Positions 42,601 to 51,464 of a stretch of 64,000 nt of DNA are shown piece after piece. Origin of the DNA: Bacteroidales bacterium (lineage in GTDB: Bacteria; Bacteroidota; Bacteroidia; Bacteroidales; UBA4417); NCBI GenBank assembly GCA_016707785.1, contig JADJGZ010000025.1, positions 9,385 to 73,384 of the forward strand, written 5' to 3'. Under the pieces are notes generated by a model. The model was not told where the DNA came from and ran no database searches. It was given only the letters and a program-made list of their open reading frames with translations. The position numbers were made by a program, and so were the translations under genes. Positions within the stretch are counted from its first letter, which is position 1; each line of letters begins with the position of its first letter.

Positions 42601-45447
42601 ACACCAAACGGTGGGACTTCCATTATAGGTCATCTCTGGGATTTCGGGGATCCTACTTCAGGAGCGAACAATTTCTCAAATCTTCAGAATCCATCCCACA
42701 TCTATGCTAATCCCGGGAATTATACAGTGCTGCTTGAAGTGACCAATGCTGATGGTTGTCCTGATACGATATCCCATGTTATAACAATCCTGCCAAAGCC
42801 ACCGGTTGATTTCTCCTGGCTTAATACCTGTCTCGGAACCACTACCGAATTCACTGTTAATACATCTGTTACAAATATTGCAGCAGTTCAGGATTTTGAC
42901 TGGGATTTTGGGGATGGAACCACTCATTCAACACAACAGGATCCTACTCACAATTATGCTGCAGCCGGTAGTTATAATGTTGTGCTGACGATCACAGATA
43001 CCGCAGGTTGTGTCAATTACAGATCGTATGCTGTTTCAATTAATCCGCAGCCTTCTGCTTTATTTTCTTTTACCAGCGGTTGTTTGAATACCCCAGTTCA
43101 GTTTACGGATGAATCCTTTACTGCCAGTGGTGAGAACATCACATCCTGGTTCTGGGATTTTGGTGTAACCACTGCATCCAACGATACAACAAGTATACAG
43201 AATCCATCCTGGACCTATGCTGCCCTTGGGGTTTATACGGTAAGTCTGATTGTTACCACCGAAAATGGTTGCCAGGATACGGTTCAGACAGCTGTGCAGG
43301 TGTTTGGATTGCCAACCGCAGGTTTCACCTATACCGCTGCACCTTGTAACAATGGAGCTGTTTATTTCCAGGACTCTTCCATCAGTCAGCAGGCTACTAT
43401 CACCGGCTGGTACTGGGAATTTGAACCCGGGCAGTTTTCAACCTTGCAGAACCCGGTTCATGTCTTTTATTCAGCCGATTCATGTTATGATGTCAGGCTT
43501 ATTGTGACTGATATCCGGGGGTGTGTTGATACAGTGTTGAACCAGGTTTGTGTACCTGCAGCCCTGACAGCAACTTTCTCGGTTTCTCCAACCTGTCACC
43601 TTGATACCACTTATTTCAGCCCGATTTTATTAACTCCTCCTGGAGATTCACTGGTGTTCTTTAACTGGAATTTCGGTGATCCTTCTTCAGGGATAAATAA
43701 TACTTCCACACTTCGGGCACCTTCACATTATTATAGCCTGCCAGGAACATACACTGTTATCATGCAGGCAACGGACATCAATAATTGTCCGGTTACAAAA
43801 AATCAGTATGTCGTAGTGCATCCATTGCCAGTTCCACAGTTTACCAGTATTGGTGGGTTATGTGACAGTATTATTACCTTCAATGAAACCTCCAGTGGGA
43901 GTGGGAGCCCAATTTCCCGCTGGATATGGAATTATGGTGATGGCATTATTGACACAGTGAATGCTCCTTCCAATCCTGATGTTTTCCATAAGTACCCCAG
44001 TCCGGGAATGTACCAGGTAGAGCTTACTGTCATCAATAATAATAGTTGCAGCCAGTTTATCACAGATAGTGTATTGGTTAAGCCTTGTATTGAAGCCATT
44101 TTCGAACTTGTGGATACACTAATTTGTCAATACCAGATTCTTTCCTTTGCGGATAGTAGTTTATGTGGATTGCCTATTAATCAATGGTACTGGGATTTTG
44201 GTGATGGAACTACTTCAAGTTATTCAAGTTATGTGAACCCAGTTGTTCACAGCTACGATGAACCGGGTACCTATATTGTCAAAATGGTGGTTACAACTAC
44301 CTTAGCCGGTAAATCCATCGGTGATTCAACCACACTTACAGTGGTTGTGAATCCCAGTCCCCTGGCAGAATTTACGATGGAGAGAAACTGTTTTGGAGTC
44401 CCTGCTGATTTTACAAATATCACCAATACCAATGGGGTCCCAATAAGCGGGTATCGATGGACTTTCGGTGATCCGTCTTCAACCACTGAAGACACTACCA
44501 GCATTAAGAACCCATCTCATGAGTTTACTGCGCCTGGTTTGTATACTATTCAATTGATATCATCCAATATACTGGGATGTGAAGATACTGTCACCAGAGA
44601 TCTCCAGGTACATCCGTTGCCTGATGCGAAGTTTGAAAATTCACTTGCATGTGCCGGTGATGCAACAGAATTCATGGATCGTTCAGATAGCGCTGTGGCT
44701 CCTATTTCAGTCTGGAACTGGACTTTTAGTGGTGAGGATGGATTATTGGGTTACAGAGACGATCAAAATACCAGTTTTACCTTCATCACTCCCGGTGATT
44801 ACCTTGTAAATCTCCAGGTGATTGATACGAATGGTTGTATAGATACTGTGAATAAACCTTTGGTTGTGAATCCTATTCCCACCTCTATATTTGCCTTTAA
44901 CGAAAACTTCAACAACATCCAGGGGCAATTACAATTTGAAAACAGTTCCATGGACGCCATCAAGTATTATTGGGAGTTTGGCAACGGGGAGACCTCATTT
45001 GCAGAAAATCCGGTAGTATTTTACCAGGACGATGGTACTTATACCATTATGCTGGTGAGCTGGAATGAATTGAATTGTACGGACACTACAAGACTATCCT
45101 ATGAGTTTATGGTGAAAGGCCTCTATATTCCAAATGCATTCTCTCCGAATAACCCCCAGGAATCAGTGCAGTTGTTTAAGCCCGTTGGTATAAACATTGA
45201 GACCTACCGCATTGAAGTATTTGATCGTTGGGGAAATATGCTTTGGTATTCTGAAAAAGTAGACGATTTTGGACGTCCAACTGAAGGATGGAATGGTAAA
45301 TTCAATGGTACCATAGTTCAGGAAGGTGTTTATACATGGAAGGCATCAGCAGTATTTAAAGATGGAACCATCTGGAATGCTGAAAATGTTGGAACCGTTG
45401 AACCGTTGCCTGCTACTGTTTTTGGAACTGTGACCGTTGTAAAATAA
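39610..45447 (+). CDS. Giant PKD-repeat surface protein with T9SS type B sorting domain
   Basis: A 1945-residue exported protein. After a signal sequence (LLVMLLTIVAVGVQA) there are about 21 tandem PKD-like domains of ~85-90 residues, each with the W-x-W-(D/N)-FGDG motif or variants (WNWDFGDG, WIWNFGDG, WDWDFGDP) and a terminal VTLTV. Each carries paired Cys near the start and end. Repeats 1-13 follow a strict three-type cycle with a period of about 774 nt. The last ~95 residues form the gliding-motility-type (type B) sorting domain: GLYIPNAFSPNNPQESV, YRIEVFDRWGNMLWYSEK and GWNGKFNGTIVQEGVYTWKA. It is a surface adhesin or scaffold; ligand unknown. Confidence 0.93.
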   Translation: MKNKILLVMLLTIVAVGVQARFMRLSAQPSVDFTSDGVCVNSPTFFTVDTAVTNVNTIAIWNWDFGDGTFSNIQDPTNTYAGIGTYTVILTVTDTAGVVGSATHFVTIQPLPIANFAYNTPNCQNEPIQFQDLSSTLFGYITTWIWNFGDGSPIDTVLFPDDPNLTHLFPTFGTFNVSLTVINSDSCTNSVSLPVVVTPGPIANFQFTGSCEDQVVQFTDASFANGAGNIVAWDWDFGDPTSGVNNLSNLTDPIHTFADPGTYTVRLIVTNFNNCRDTMIKQVPVYPHPPVDFIYSTACLNELVYFDPDTVVTNINAIGSWSWNFGDGGFSNARNTAHAYIAPGTYTVILTVTDTAGCQNVVSHDVTINPLPVAHFDAGINNCAGASVTFNELTSTIVGYVVKWEWDFGDGNTQTVFHPNNPNVTHTYATPGNYNVTLTIQASDSCTDFESQIITIHPNPVANFDYTSACDGEPVDFTDLSQNNGGGSLVLWNWNFGDPASGVSNFSTLQGPSHQFTTTGTFTVQLIVATSNGCSDTITRQVIVKGKPAIDFTTQNNCQNNAVLFEPNPLVMSTGAIATWSWVFGDGGSSVIQSPTHVYTTSGTFFVTLTVVDTAGCTNTITKPVAIVPQPVSNFNYSQPACKDASVQFTSQAFAPVGYIVKWTWDFGDGNTQVVNFPATPNVSHTFANYGTFNVILTVKTNDSCTHFISKPVTIAPNPQANFSFLTTCMNSPVQFSDLSQSGSGGLSDWSWNFGDPPSGSSNLSTLQNPSHSFSAPLTYNVTLIVTNSGGCKDTVTKPVIVHALPTVDFSSTPGCVNDSTQFISSTFINAAAVVSLLWDFGDGFTSTEDDPYHIYANSGAFIVTLTVTDTADCVNSISHVVSITPPPDAFFQASAPTCANNPVFFEDLSSLSSGQFTSWFWDFGDGNDTLINAPGNPDISHIYITAGNYNVTLKVTTSQGCEDEFPFSITISTSPLSDFEFENTCANSPVNFSSLATPNGGTSIIGHLWDFGDPTSGANNFSNLQNPSHIYANPGNYTVLLEVTNADGCPDTISHVITILPKPPVDFSWLNTCLGTTTEFTVNTSVTNIAAVQDFDWDFGDGTTHSTQQDPTHNYAAAGSYNVVLTITDTAGCVNYRSYAVSINPQPSALFSFTSGCLNTPVQFTDESFTASGENITSWFWDFGVTTASNDTTSIQNPSWTYAALGVYTVSLIVTTENGCQDTVQTAVQVFGLPTAGFTYTAAPCNNGAVYFQDSSISQQATITGWYWEFEPGQFSTLQNPVHVFYSADSCYDVRLIVTDIRGCVDTVLNQVCVPAALTATFSVSPTCHLDTTYFSPILLTPPGDSLVFFNWNFGDPSSGINNTSTLRAPSHYYSLPGTYTVIMQATDINNCPVTKNQYVVVHPLPVPQFTSIGGLCDSIITFNETSSGSGSPISRWIWNYGDGIIDTVNAPSNPDVFHKYPSPGMYQVELTVINNNSCSQFITDSVLVKPCIEAIFELVDTLICQYQILSFADSSLCGLPINQWYWDFGDGTTSSYSSYVNPVVHSYDEPGTYIVKMVVTTTLAGKSIGDSTTLTVVVNPSPLAEFTMERNCFGVPADFTNITNTNGVPISGYRWTFGDPSSTTEDTTSIKNPSHEFTAPGLYTIQLISSNILGCEDTVTRDLQVHPLPDAKFENSLACAGDATEFMDRSDSAVAPISVWNWTFSGEDGLLGYRDDQNTSFTFITPGDYLVNLQVIDTNGCIDTVNKPLVVNPIPTSIFAFNENFNNIQGQLQFENSSMDAIKYYWEFGNGETSFAENPVVFYQDDGTYTIMLVSWNELNCTDTTRLSYEFMVKGLYIPNAFSPNNPQESVQLFKPVGINIETYRIEVFDRWGNMLWYSEKVDDFGRPTEGWNGKFNGTIVQEGVYTWKASAVFKDGTIWNAENVGTVEPLPATVFGTVTVVK

Positions 45448-45468
45448 TAGTATAACTCTTAAAATAAT

Positions 45469-45506
45469 TCGAGGGGTATTTCATATGAAGTACCCCTCGA
45501 CTATTT
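45469..45506 (+). terminator. Rho-independent terminator after the PKD giant
   Basis: TCGAGGGGTA (45469-45478) and TACCCCTCGA (45491-45500) form a perfect ten-pair stem with a 12-nt loop, followed by CTATTTT. Confidence 0.85.
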
Positions 45507-45529
45507 TATGGTGAAGAGAATACCTGGTG

Positions 45530-45965
45530 ATTTTAAAAATGAAAAATGAAAAATGCAAAATGCAAAATGAAAAATAAGAAATAAGAAATAAGAAATAAGA
45601 AATAAGCCAAAGACTCCACTTCGGGGCAAAATACGTTGGTGTCAGATGGCTCGGCAAATGGAACTGCCGGCGAGGCGGGGACAAAACGGATCATCACGCT
45701 GATTTACGCGGATCTATTTGTGCTAATTTGTCCGCCAGCCGGCGGATTTGTGGCATTTGTGTGCTGTTCTTTCCTCTCAGGGATTCAGCTCCTTAAGAAT
45801 GAAAAATTAAAAATGAGCCAAAGGCTCCCCTTTGGGGCAAAATGCAAAATGCAAAATGCAAAATGCAAAATGCCGAAGGCTCCCCTTCGGGGCAAAATGC
45901 AAAATGAACCGAAGGCTCCCCTTTGGGGTAAAACCTGCCTGACCGAGGGCTCCGCTTAGGGGCAT
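45530..45965. repeat. Low-complexity tract with repeated hairpin modules
   Basis: Words of the AAAAATGCAAAATG and AAATAAG type alternate with five hairpin modules: near 45605, 45819, 45873, 45911 and 45943. The best read is CCGAAGGCTCCCCTTCGGGG, where CCGAAGG pairs with CCTTCGG; others vary (AAAGGCTCCCCTTTGGGG, GAGGGCTCCGCTTAGGGG). The tract also holds the palindrome at 45731-45746. No coding signal is seen; reading frames across it are low-complexity artefacts. Confidence 0.75.
45731..45746. repeat. 16-nt palindrome, copy 1
   Basis: TCCGCCAGCCGGCGGA is one base away from the perfect palindrome TCCGCCAGCTGGCGGA seen at 59469-59484. Both copies lie in low-complexity intergenic tracts. Confidence 0.7.
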
Positions 45966-46031
45966 AAGTAAAATCAATATAAATCAGGTTATTGCCCGGC
46001 AAATAAGTGTCAATTTAACCTGAACATAACA

Positions 46032-47582
46032 CTAGAAGAGCTTTTTCTTTCCTCCACCCAGTAATCCACCCAGTAATCCCCTGACCAGTTGTCGGCCGAT
46101 TGAATTACCGATTTGGCGTGTTACTGTTTGGCCCAGAGTTTTGGTCAGATCACCCAGCAATCCACCTCCTTGTCTTGCTTTTTCACGTGCGAGCCTTTCT
46201 TCTTCCTTTTGTTGCCTGATGGCTTCTTTCTGTAAGCGTTCATCTTCTTTTTCCTGCAATTCTTGTGCTTCTTTATCGGCTTCTTCCTGTTGTTGCTCCA
46301 TTACTTTCTTTTGCAGAATTTCGAAAGCCGATTCCCTGTCCACAATTTTCTCATACATACCTGCAACCAGTGATTGACGCATCAGCTGGCTTCTTTCATC
46401 AGGAGATAATGGTCCGATCTGAGCTTGTGGAGGCAGAATTTTAGCATGTTCAACCATTTCCGGAATGCCTTTTTCATCCAGGAATGAAACCAGTGCTTCT
46501 CCAACACCTAGTTGAGTGATGACTTCTTCCACATTAAGTGACGGATTAGCCCTGAAAGTTTCAGCAGCAGTCTTGACAGCTTTCTGATCTCTTGGGGTAA
46601 AGGCCCGCAAAGCATGCTGGATTTTATTTCCAAGCTGTCCCAGCACTGTTTCCGGGATATCGATAGGGTTCTGTGTGATGAAATAGATGCCTACGCCTTT
46701 GGATCGGATTAACCTGACAACCTGCTCAATTTTTTCCTGCAGTACTTTGGGTGCATCGTTAAACAGAAGATGAGCTTCATCGAAAAAGAATACCAGCTTG
46801 GGTTTATCAAGGTCACCCGCTTCAGGCAAGCGCTCAAATAGTTCAGAAAGCAGGTATAACAACAATGTAGAATAGAGCCGGGGAGATAACATCAATTTAT
46901 CAGCAGCCAGGATATTCACCATTCCTTTTCCTTCTGAATTCGTTTGCATAAAGTCGAAGATATCGATGGCCGGTTCACCGAAAAACTCATCAGCATGTTG
47001 TTCTTCAAGAGCAATAAGTTCACGTTGAATAGCACCTATACTTGCAACAGAAATGTTACCATAGGATGTGATAAACTGATCCCTGTTATTTCCAACGAAT
47101 TCGCACATTTTCTGCAGGTCTTTGAGATCGAGCAGAAGGAGTGAATGGTCATCGGCGATCCTGAAAATAATGGTCAGTACGCTTCCCTGTATATCGTTTA
47201 GATTCAGAAGGCGGCCAATCAATAGCGGGCCCATCTCTGAGATTGTAGTTCTGAGCGGATGTCCCTGGTCACCAAATACATCCCAGAAAGTGACGGGGAA
47301 AGAGCGGTGGGTATAACCTTCAATTCCAAGTTGTTGAATACGATCTGTAATCCGTTGGTTACTAACTCCTGCTTTCCCAACACCGGAGAAATCTCCCTTT
47401 ATATCTGCAACAAAAACCGGTACTCCAATAGAACTGAATGCCTCAGCCATTACCTGGAGGGACACTGTTTTACCCGTCCCGGTGGCACCGGCAATCAGAC
47501 CATGCCTGTTGGCCATTCTGGGGTTCAGGAATATTTCTTTACTTGATTTTGCGATTAATAGTTTGCCATCAGAAATTAACAT
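46032..47582 (-). CDS. DUF853 HerA-like ATPase (YjgR family)
   Basis: A 516-residue P-loop ATPase from ATG 47582. It starts MLISDGKLLIAKSSKEIFLN, followed by Walker A HGLIAGATGTGKTVSLQVMA and Walker B KPKLVFFFDEAHLLF, and then QVVRLIRSKGVGIYFITQNP and KIQHALRAFTPRDQKAVKTA, all typical of the HerA-like DUF853/YjgR family. Its substrate is not known; HerA relatives act on DNA. The C-terminal region is a Gln/Glu-rich coiled coil (EADKEAQELQEKEDERLQKE) ending in LLGGLLGGGKKKLF. The upstream in-frame ATG at 47669 adds residues not expected from the family. Confidence 0.9.
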   Translation of the reverse strand: MLISDGKLLIAKSSKEIFLNPRMANRHGLIAGATGTGKTVSLQVMAEAFSSIGVPVFVADIKGDFSGVGKAGVSNQRITDRIQQLGIEGYTHRSFPVTFWDVFGDQGHPLRTTISEMGPLLIGRLLNLNDIQGSVLTIIFRIADDHSLLLLDLKDLQKMCEFVGNNRDQFITSYGNISVASIGAIQRELIALEEQHADEFFGEPAIDIFDFMQTNSEGKGMVNILAADKLMLSPRLYSTLLLYLLSELFERLPEAGDLDKPKLVFFFDEAHLLFNDAPKVLQEKIEQVVRLIRSKGVGIYFITQNPIDIPETVLGQLGNKIQHALRAFTPRDQKAVKTAAETFRANPSLNVEEVITQLGVGEALVSFLDEKGIPEMVEHAKILPPQAQIGPLSPDERSQLMRQSLVAGMYEKIVDRESAFEILQKKVMEQQQEEADKEAQELQEKEDERLQKEAIRQQKEEERLAREKARQGGGLLGDLTKTLGQTVTRQIGNSIGRQLVRGLLGGLLGGGKKKLF

Positions 47583-47671
47583 ATATGCTACTTTTTTTAC
47601 ATGAATCAATAATTTCTCTTTTGAATGAGATATCTCAATCGAAAATACATATTTTTCCTGAAGTGACAAAC

Positions 47672-47702
47672 AAAAAACCTGCCTTGAATGAGGGCAGGTT
47701 TT
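47672..47702 (-). terminator. Terminator of the E1 dehydrogenase gene
   Basis: On the minus strand a ten-pair stem (AAAACCTGCC with GGCAGGTTTT) ends in a T6 run, 27 nt after the stop at 47729. Coordinates of the arms: 47674-47683 and 47693-47702. Confidence 0.85.
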
Positions 47703-47728
47703 CTTATGCTTAGAGTCTTTTAATCAGA

Positions 47729-49774
47729 CTAGAAGTTCAGAAGTTCCATGGCAACCAGGTAAATCTTATCTTCATTGGGAAGAATGGCTTTTTCCAGGAT
47801 CCTGTTAAATCCGACAGGGGTAAAAGTGGAGCCGACGCGACGCACAGGGGCATCCAGTGCTTCGAATGCTTCTTCTGCGATCATAGCGGCAATTTCACCT
47901 CCAAATCCACCGAAAACTTTATCTTCATGAACCACCAGTGCTTTGCTGGTTCTACGAACGGAAGTAAGGATTGTCTCTTTATCCAAAGGAATCAGTGATC
48001 GGATATCAACTACTTCTATTGATTTTCCTGTTTCTTTTTCGATTTTATCTGCAACAGCCATACACATATGGGTAGTATTACCATAAGTGATAATACTCAT
48101 ATGTTCTCCATTGCGCCGGATACGGGCTTTTCCAAAAGGGACTTCAAAATTTTCAGGGACAAAAGTTTCGGCAACCGGATCATTATAAAGTGCTTTTGGT
48201 TCAAGGAACAGGGTAGGCCCTTTTGAACGCATACTGGTCCTCAATAAACCGGCTGCATCATCAGCAAAAGAAGGATAAACGATTCTGACACCCGGTATTG
48301 AGGCTAATGCTCCTTCAATATTTTGAGAGTGATACAAACCGCCACCAATATAACCACCTGAAGCCAGGCGGATGGTAACGTTTGGCGAGAATGCACCATT
48401 TGTTCTCCAGTATTCGTGGCTTACTTCAATATACTGTTCCATGGCAGGCCAGAAATAATCAGCAAATTCTGCACCTTCAACAACAATCCTGATTTTATCA
48501 TTAAACCGGCTCATGCCATCGGCAGTACCCATAATGAAATCTTCGGCAATAGGTCCATTAAAGACCCTTACGGCACCGAATTCGTGTTGCATTCCCTTGG
48601 TAACATTAAAAATACCGCCTTTTTCCTTATTGGCAACATCCTGTCCCCAGAGGTAAGTATCAGGATTCAGGCGAAATTCTTCTTTTAATGTCTCATTCAG
48701 GGCCTGGATAAGTTTAAGCCTTCTCCCTGAGGTTTCCTGGTGAAGGCCATCCTTGAACAGGGTAGGGATATATGCTTCCGGATAAACAAAATTTAGAATT
48801 GATTCCGGGGTAGGATCGGGAGCAACCAGGGCTTTACGATGAGCAGCCATGACATCTTTCTGGGCTTGTTCATCCAGTTCATTTAATTCTTGCTCTGTGA
48901 ATATTTCGGATCGAACCAGTTGTATCCTGTAGCGATCAAATGGATCTGAAGCTTTTGCGCAATGACGTTCATTATCGTCGCGATAAAGTTCATGCTTATC
49001 AGAATTGGAATGGCTATGAATGCGCACGACGGAAGCATGGACAATAACAGGCTCCTGCATCTCTTCAGCATGTCGTTTAGCTTCAGTCATTGCATTCATT
49101 GATGCAAAAACATTCTTTCCGTCGGTATGGATAATCCTCAGGTTTTTAAAACCACGAAAGTTATCAGCAGCATAGGTATTGGCAGTCTGATCTTTTTTAG
49201 GAACGGAGATTCCATACCTGTTATCCTGAAAAACGAAGACAACAGGCAGTTTCTCATTAGAGGCTCCATTAATTGCCTCATAAACATATCCTTCTGAGGT
49301 TGAAGATTCGCCCTGTGAACTGATGGCCACACCTTTTGCGCCATATTTTTTAATGGCACGGGCAACACCCACAGCATGCAGGGTATGATTCCCTGTGCAT
49401 GAAGAGACATTATGTATATTCCATTCCGGTTTGGCAAAGTGGTTCGACATATGTCGCCCGCCGCTGGCAACATCAGTTGCTTTGGAGATACCGTTCAGAA
49501 TAATTTCTTCTGCTGAAACTCCTGCAGAAATTGCAGTGAGCATGTCCCTGTAATAGGGGAATAGATGATCGGTTTCCTTATTGAAGACCTGGCCAATTGC
49601 CAGCTGAATTCCATCATGCCCTGCATAGGGAGCATGATATGACCATCCGAGGGCTTGTTTAAGATAATTAGGCGCTCTTTCATCCAGTTTACGCCCGAGG
49701 CTCATTAAGTAATACCAGTTTTTTAGTGTTTCTTTACTGACAGTGTCTAATCTGAATTGTTTTTCTTTTTCCAT
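47729..49774 (-). CDS. 2-Oxoacid dehydrogenase E1, fused alpha and beta subunits
   Basis: A 681-residue fusion. The alpha part (1-340) has PYAGHDGIQLAIGQVF, FPYYRDMLTAISAGVSAEEI and GGRHMSNHFAKPEWNIHNVS. The beta part (345-681) has LNETLKEEFRLNPDTYLWGQ, IVEGAEFADYFWPAMEQYIE and STFTPVGFNRILEKAILPN. The thiamine-binding motif, normally GDG, reads SSQGESSTSEG ending QDN, with Glu replacing Asp, typical of one Bacteroidota clade in my recollection. It decarboxylates branched-chain 2-oxoacids or pyruvate, working with E2/E3 encoded elsewhere. It is a single-gene unit. Confidence 0.88.
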   Translation of the reverse strand: MEKEKQFRLDTVSKETLKNWYYLMSLGRKLDERAPNYLKQALGWSYHAPYAGHDGIQLAIGQVFNKETDHLFPYYRDMLTAISAGVSAEEIILNGISKATDVASGGRHMSNHFAKPEWNIHNVSSCTGNHTLHAVGVARAIKKYGAKGVAISSQGESSTSEGYVYEAINGASNEKLPVVFVFQDNRYGISVPKKDQTANTYAADNFRGFKNLRIIHTDGKNVFASMNAMTEAKRHAEEMQEPVIVHASVVRIHSHSNSDKHELYRDDNERHCAKASDPFDRYRIQLVRSEIFTEQELNELDEQAQKDVMAAHRKALVAPDPTPESILNFVYPEAYIPTLFKDGLHQETSGRRLKLIQALNETLKEEFRLNPDTYLWGQDVANKEKGGIFNVTKGMQHEFGAVRVFNGPIAEDFIMGTADGMSRFNDKIRIVVEGAEFADYFWPAMEQYIEVSHEYWRTNGAFSPNVTIRLASGGYIGGGLYHSQNIEGALASIPGVRIVYPSFADDAAGLLRTSMRSKGPTLFLEPKALYNDPVAETFVPENFEVPFGKARIRRNGEHMSIITYGNTTHMCMAVADKIEKETGKSIEVVDIRSLIPLDKETILTSVRRTSKALVVHEDKVFGGFGGEIAAMIAEEAFEALDAPVRRVGSTFTPVGFNRILEKAILPNEDKIYLVAMELLNF

Positions 49775-49884
49775 TTATTTTAGTCAAAAATTTCGTTTTG
49801 TTCAAAACTTCTACTCAAACATTCATCAAAGGAATATGTTCAATTTTTTCGTCCAAAATCTTCACAATTCCCGAGGTTTTTCGC

Positions 49885-50454
49885 TCAATACCTGATTATA
49901 TTATAATTTCCGTTTTCATATAAGCGAATGATCGTAGAGGGTTTTGCTAGGGTATAAATATTTTGTTTGAATTGCACCACATAATCCACCTGGTTTTTGA
50001 TTTCCTCGGAGATATGGTTGAATACAGTAGGCGTATTTTCCCCTGAAATATTGGCAGAGGTTGAAACGATTGGTCTTCCGAATTGACTGATGAGTTCGCT
50101 GCAGAAGCTATCCTTAACTATACGAATCCCGATGGTTCCATCTTTTGCTATCACATTTGGGGCAAGGTTCCGTGCATGAGAATAGATAACAGTAACAGGG
50201 CTATCAATGCTATCCAGCAGATCATAGGTTATATCAGGGATTTTCCGGATATAAGTTGAAAGGCTATCAAATTTTTCCAGGAGCACGATCAGGCTTTTGG
50301 ATTCAAATCGTCTTTTAATTTTGTATATTTTATCTACTGCCTGGTAATTGGTAGCATCACAACCGATGCCCCAAACTGTATCTGTTGGATATAACAAGGT
50401 TCCTCCTGCGCGAAGCACTTCAACTGAATTACGTATGTCTTCATTAATATCCAT
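49885..50454 (-). CDS. tsaC: L-threonylcarbamoyladenylate synthase (TsaC/YrdC/Sua5 family)
   Basis: A 189-residue protein from ATG 50454. It shows the family core EVLRAGGTLLYPTDTVWGIG, KIYKIKRRFESKSLIVLLEK, TVIYSHARNLAPNVIAKDG and FGRPIVSTSANISGENTPTV. It makes threonylcarbamoyl-AMP for the t6A37 tRNA modification with the TsaBDE system. The in-frame upstream extension to 50562 (MYIQNQRDF) lacks conserved features, so the shorter start, giving the typical ~190 residues, is chosen. Confidence 0.92.
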   Translation of the reverse strand: MDINEDIRNSVEVLRAGGTLLYPTDTVWGIGCDATNYQAVDKIYKIKRRFESKSLIVLLEKFDSLSTYIRKIPDITYDLLDSIDSPVTVIYSHARNLAPNVIAKDGTIGIRIVKDSFCSELISQFGRPIVSTSANISGENTPTVFNHISEEIKNQVDYVVQFKQNIYTLAKPSTIIRLYENGNYNIIRY

Positions 50455-50559
50455 GTTAACTAAACAATTCAAAGTATCAATAGGTTCGCAGTCGGAATCC
50501 GGATAATAAAACAAAAAGAAATGTTTTAGCCTATCAAAATCACGTTGATTCTGGATATA

Positions 50560-50567
50560 CAAAAATA
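50560..50567 (-). promoter_or_regulatory. Putative promoter -7 box of tsaC
   Basis: The minus strand reads TATTTTTG, an exact TAnnTTTG match, about 105 nt upstream of the tsaC ATG. Confidence 0.35.
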
Positions 50568-50609
50568 AGCAATCCTCAGTAGGTTTGATGCATTTACTGA
50601 TTCAGCTAT

Positions 50610-51431
50610 CTAAACAGCTAAATTATAGTCTCTTAATGCATCATTAAGCGAGGTTTTGCTGTTAGTGCTTTCTTTTCTTTTCCCGATAATCAATGAACAT
50701 GGTACCTGGTATTCGCCTGCAGGGAATTTTTTGGGGATGGTTCCCGGGATCACAACCGATCGTGGTGGAACATATCCTTTATATTCAACCGGTTCACTAC
50801 CGGAAACATCAATAATCCTTGTGGATCCTGTTATAACAACATTGGCTCCAAGGACAGCTTCGGTGCCAATATGAGCACCTTCAACTACGATACACCTGGA
50901 ACCCAGGAAGCAATGATCTTCAATGATAACAGGAGCAGCCTGAACAGGTTCCAGCACTCCTCCGATTCCCACTCCACCACTCAGGTGAACATTTGCCCCG
51001 ATCTGGGCGCAGCTCCCCACGGTTGCCCATGTATCAACCATGGTACCGGGCCCGACCCATGCACCAATATTAACATAGGATGGCATAAGAATTACCCCGG
51101 GTGAAAGGAAGGCACCATACCTGGCAACTGCATGAGGTACAACTCTTACTCCCAGTTCTTTATAGTTATGTTTAAGTTTCATTTTATCATGGAATTCCAG
51201 GGGGCCAGCTTCCATTACCTCCATTTGCCGGATTGGGAAATACAGGATTACAGCCTTTTTGATCCATTCGTTTACCTGCCATCCATCCTTAATGGGTTCA
51301 GCAATCCTTAACTGTCCTTTATCAAGATGTTCGATCACCTCATTAATAGCTAATAAGGTATTATTTTGCAGCAATAAATTCCGATCCTCCCAGGCTGATT
51401 CAACCAGAAGTTTTAAAGTATTAATTTCCAA
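50610..51431 (-). CDS. dapD: 2,3,4,5-tetrahydropyridine-2,6-dicarboxylate N-succinyltransferase
   Basis: A 273-residue left-handed beta-helix acyltransferase of lysine/diaminopimelate synthesis. N-terminal helices (KLLVESAWEDRNLL, LRIAEPIKDGWQVNEWIKKA) precede the hexapeptide-repeat region (VRVVPHAVARYGAFLSPGVI, MPSYVNIGAWVGPGTMVDTW and ATVGSCAQIGANVHLSGGVG), ending PPRSVVIPGTIPKKFPAGEY. It matches DapD full length. The first codon is TTG (51429-51431); no in-frame ATG lies upstream before the stop. It follows the GWxTD gene by 33 nt on the same strand. Confidence 0.94.
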   Translation of the reverse strand: MEINTLKLLVESAWEDRNLLLQNNTLLAINEVIEHLDKGQLRIAEPIKDGWQVNEWIKKAVILYFPIRQMEVMEAGPLEFHDKMKLKHNYKELGVRVVPHAVARYGAFLSPGVILMPSYVNIGAWVGPGTMVDTWATVGSCAQIGANVHLSGGVGIGGVLEPVQAAPVIIEDHCFLGSRCIVVEGAHIGTEAVLGANVVITGSTRIIDVSGSEPVEYKGYVPPRSVVIPGTIPKKFPAGEYQVPCSLIIGKRKESTNSKTSLNDALRDYNLAV

Positions 51432-51464
51432 GGTATTGCGTTTTTCAGAGATGAGTGAATGGGT

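Noticed and set aside
45636..46002. Frames of 107 and 69 residues across the hairpin tract
   Set aside because: Their proteins are repeats of KCKMQNAKC and FAFCPEGEPS types produced by the DNA repeat, not genes.
47583..47669. Upstream start of the HerA-like gene
   Set aside because: The extra 29 residues are outside the family alignment; MLISDGKLLIA is the expected beginning.
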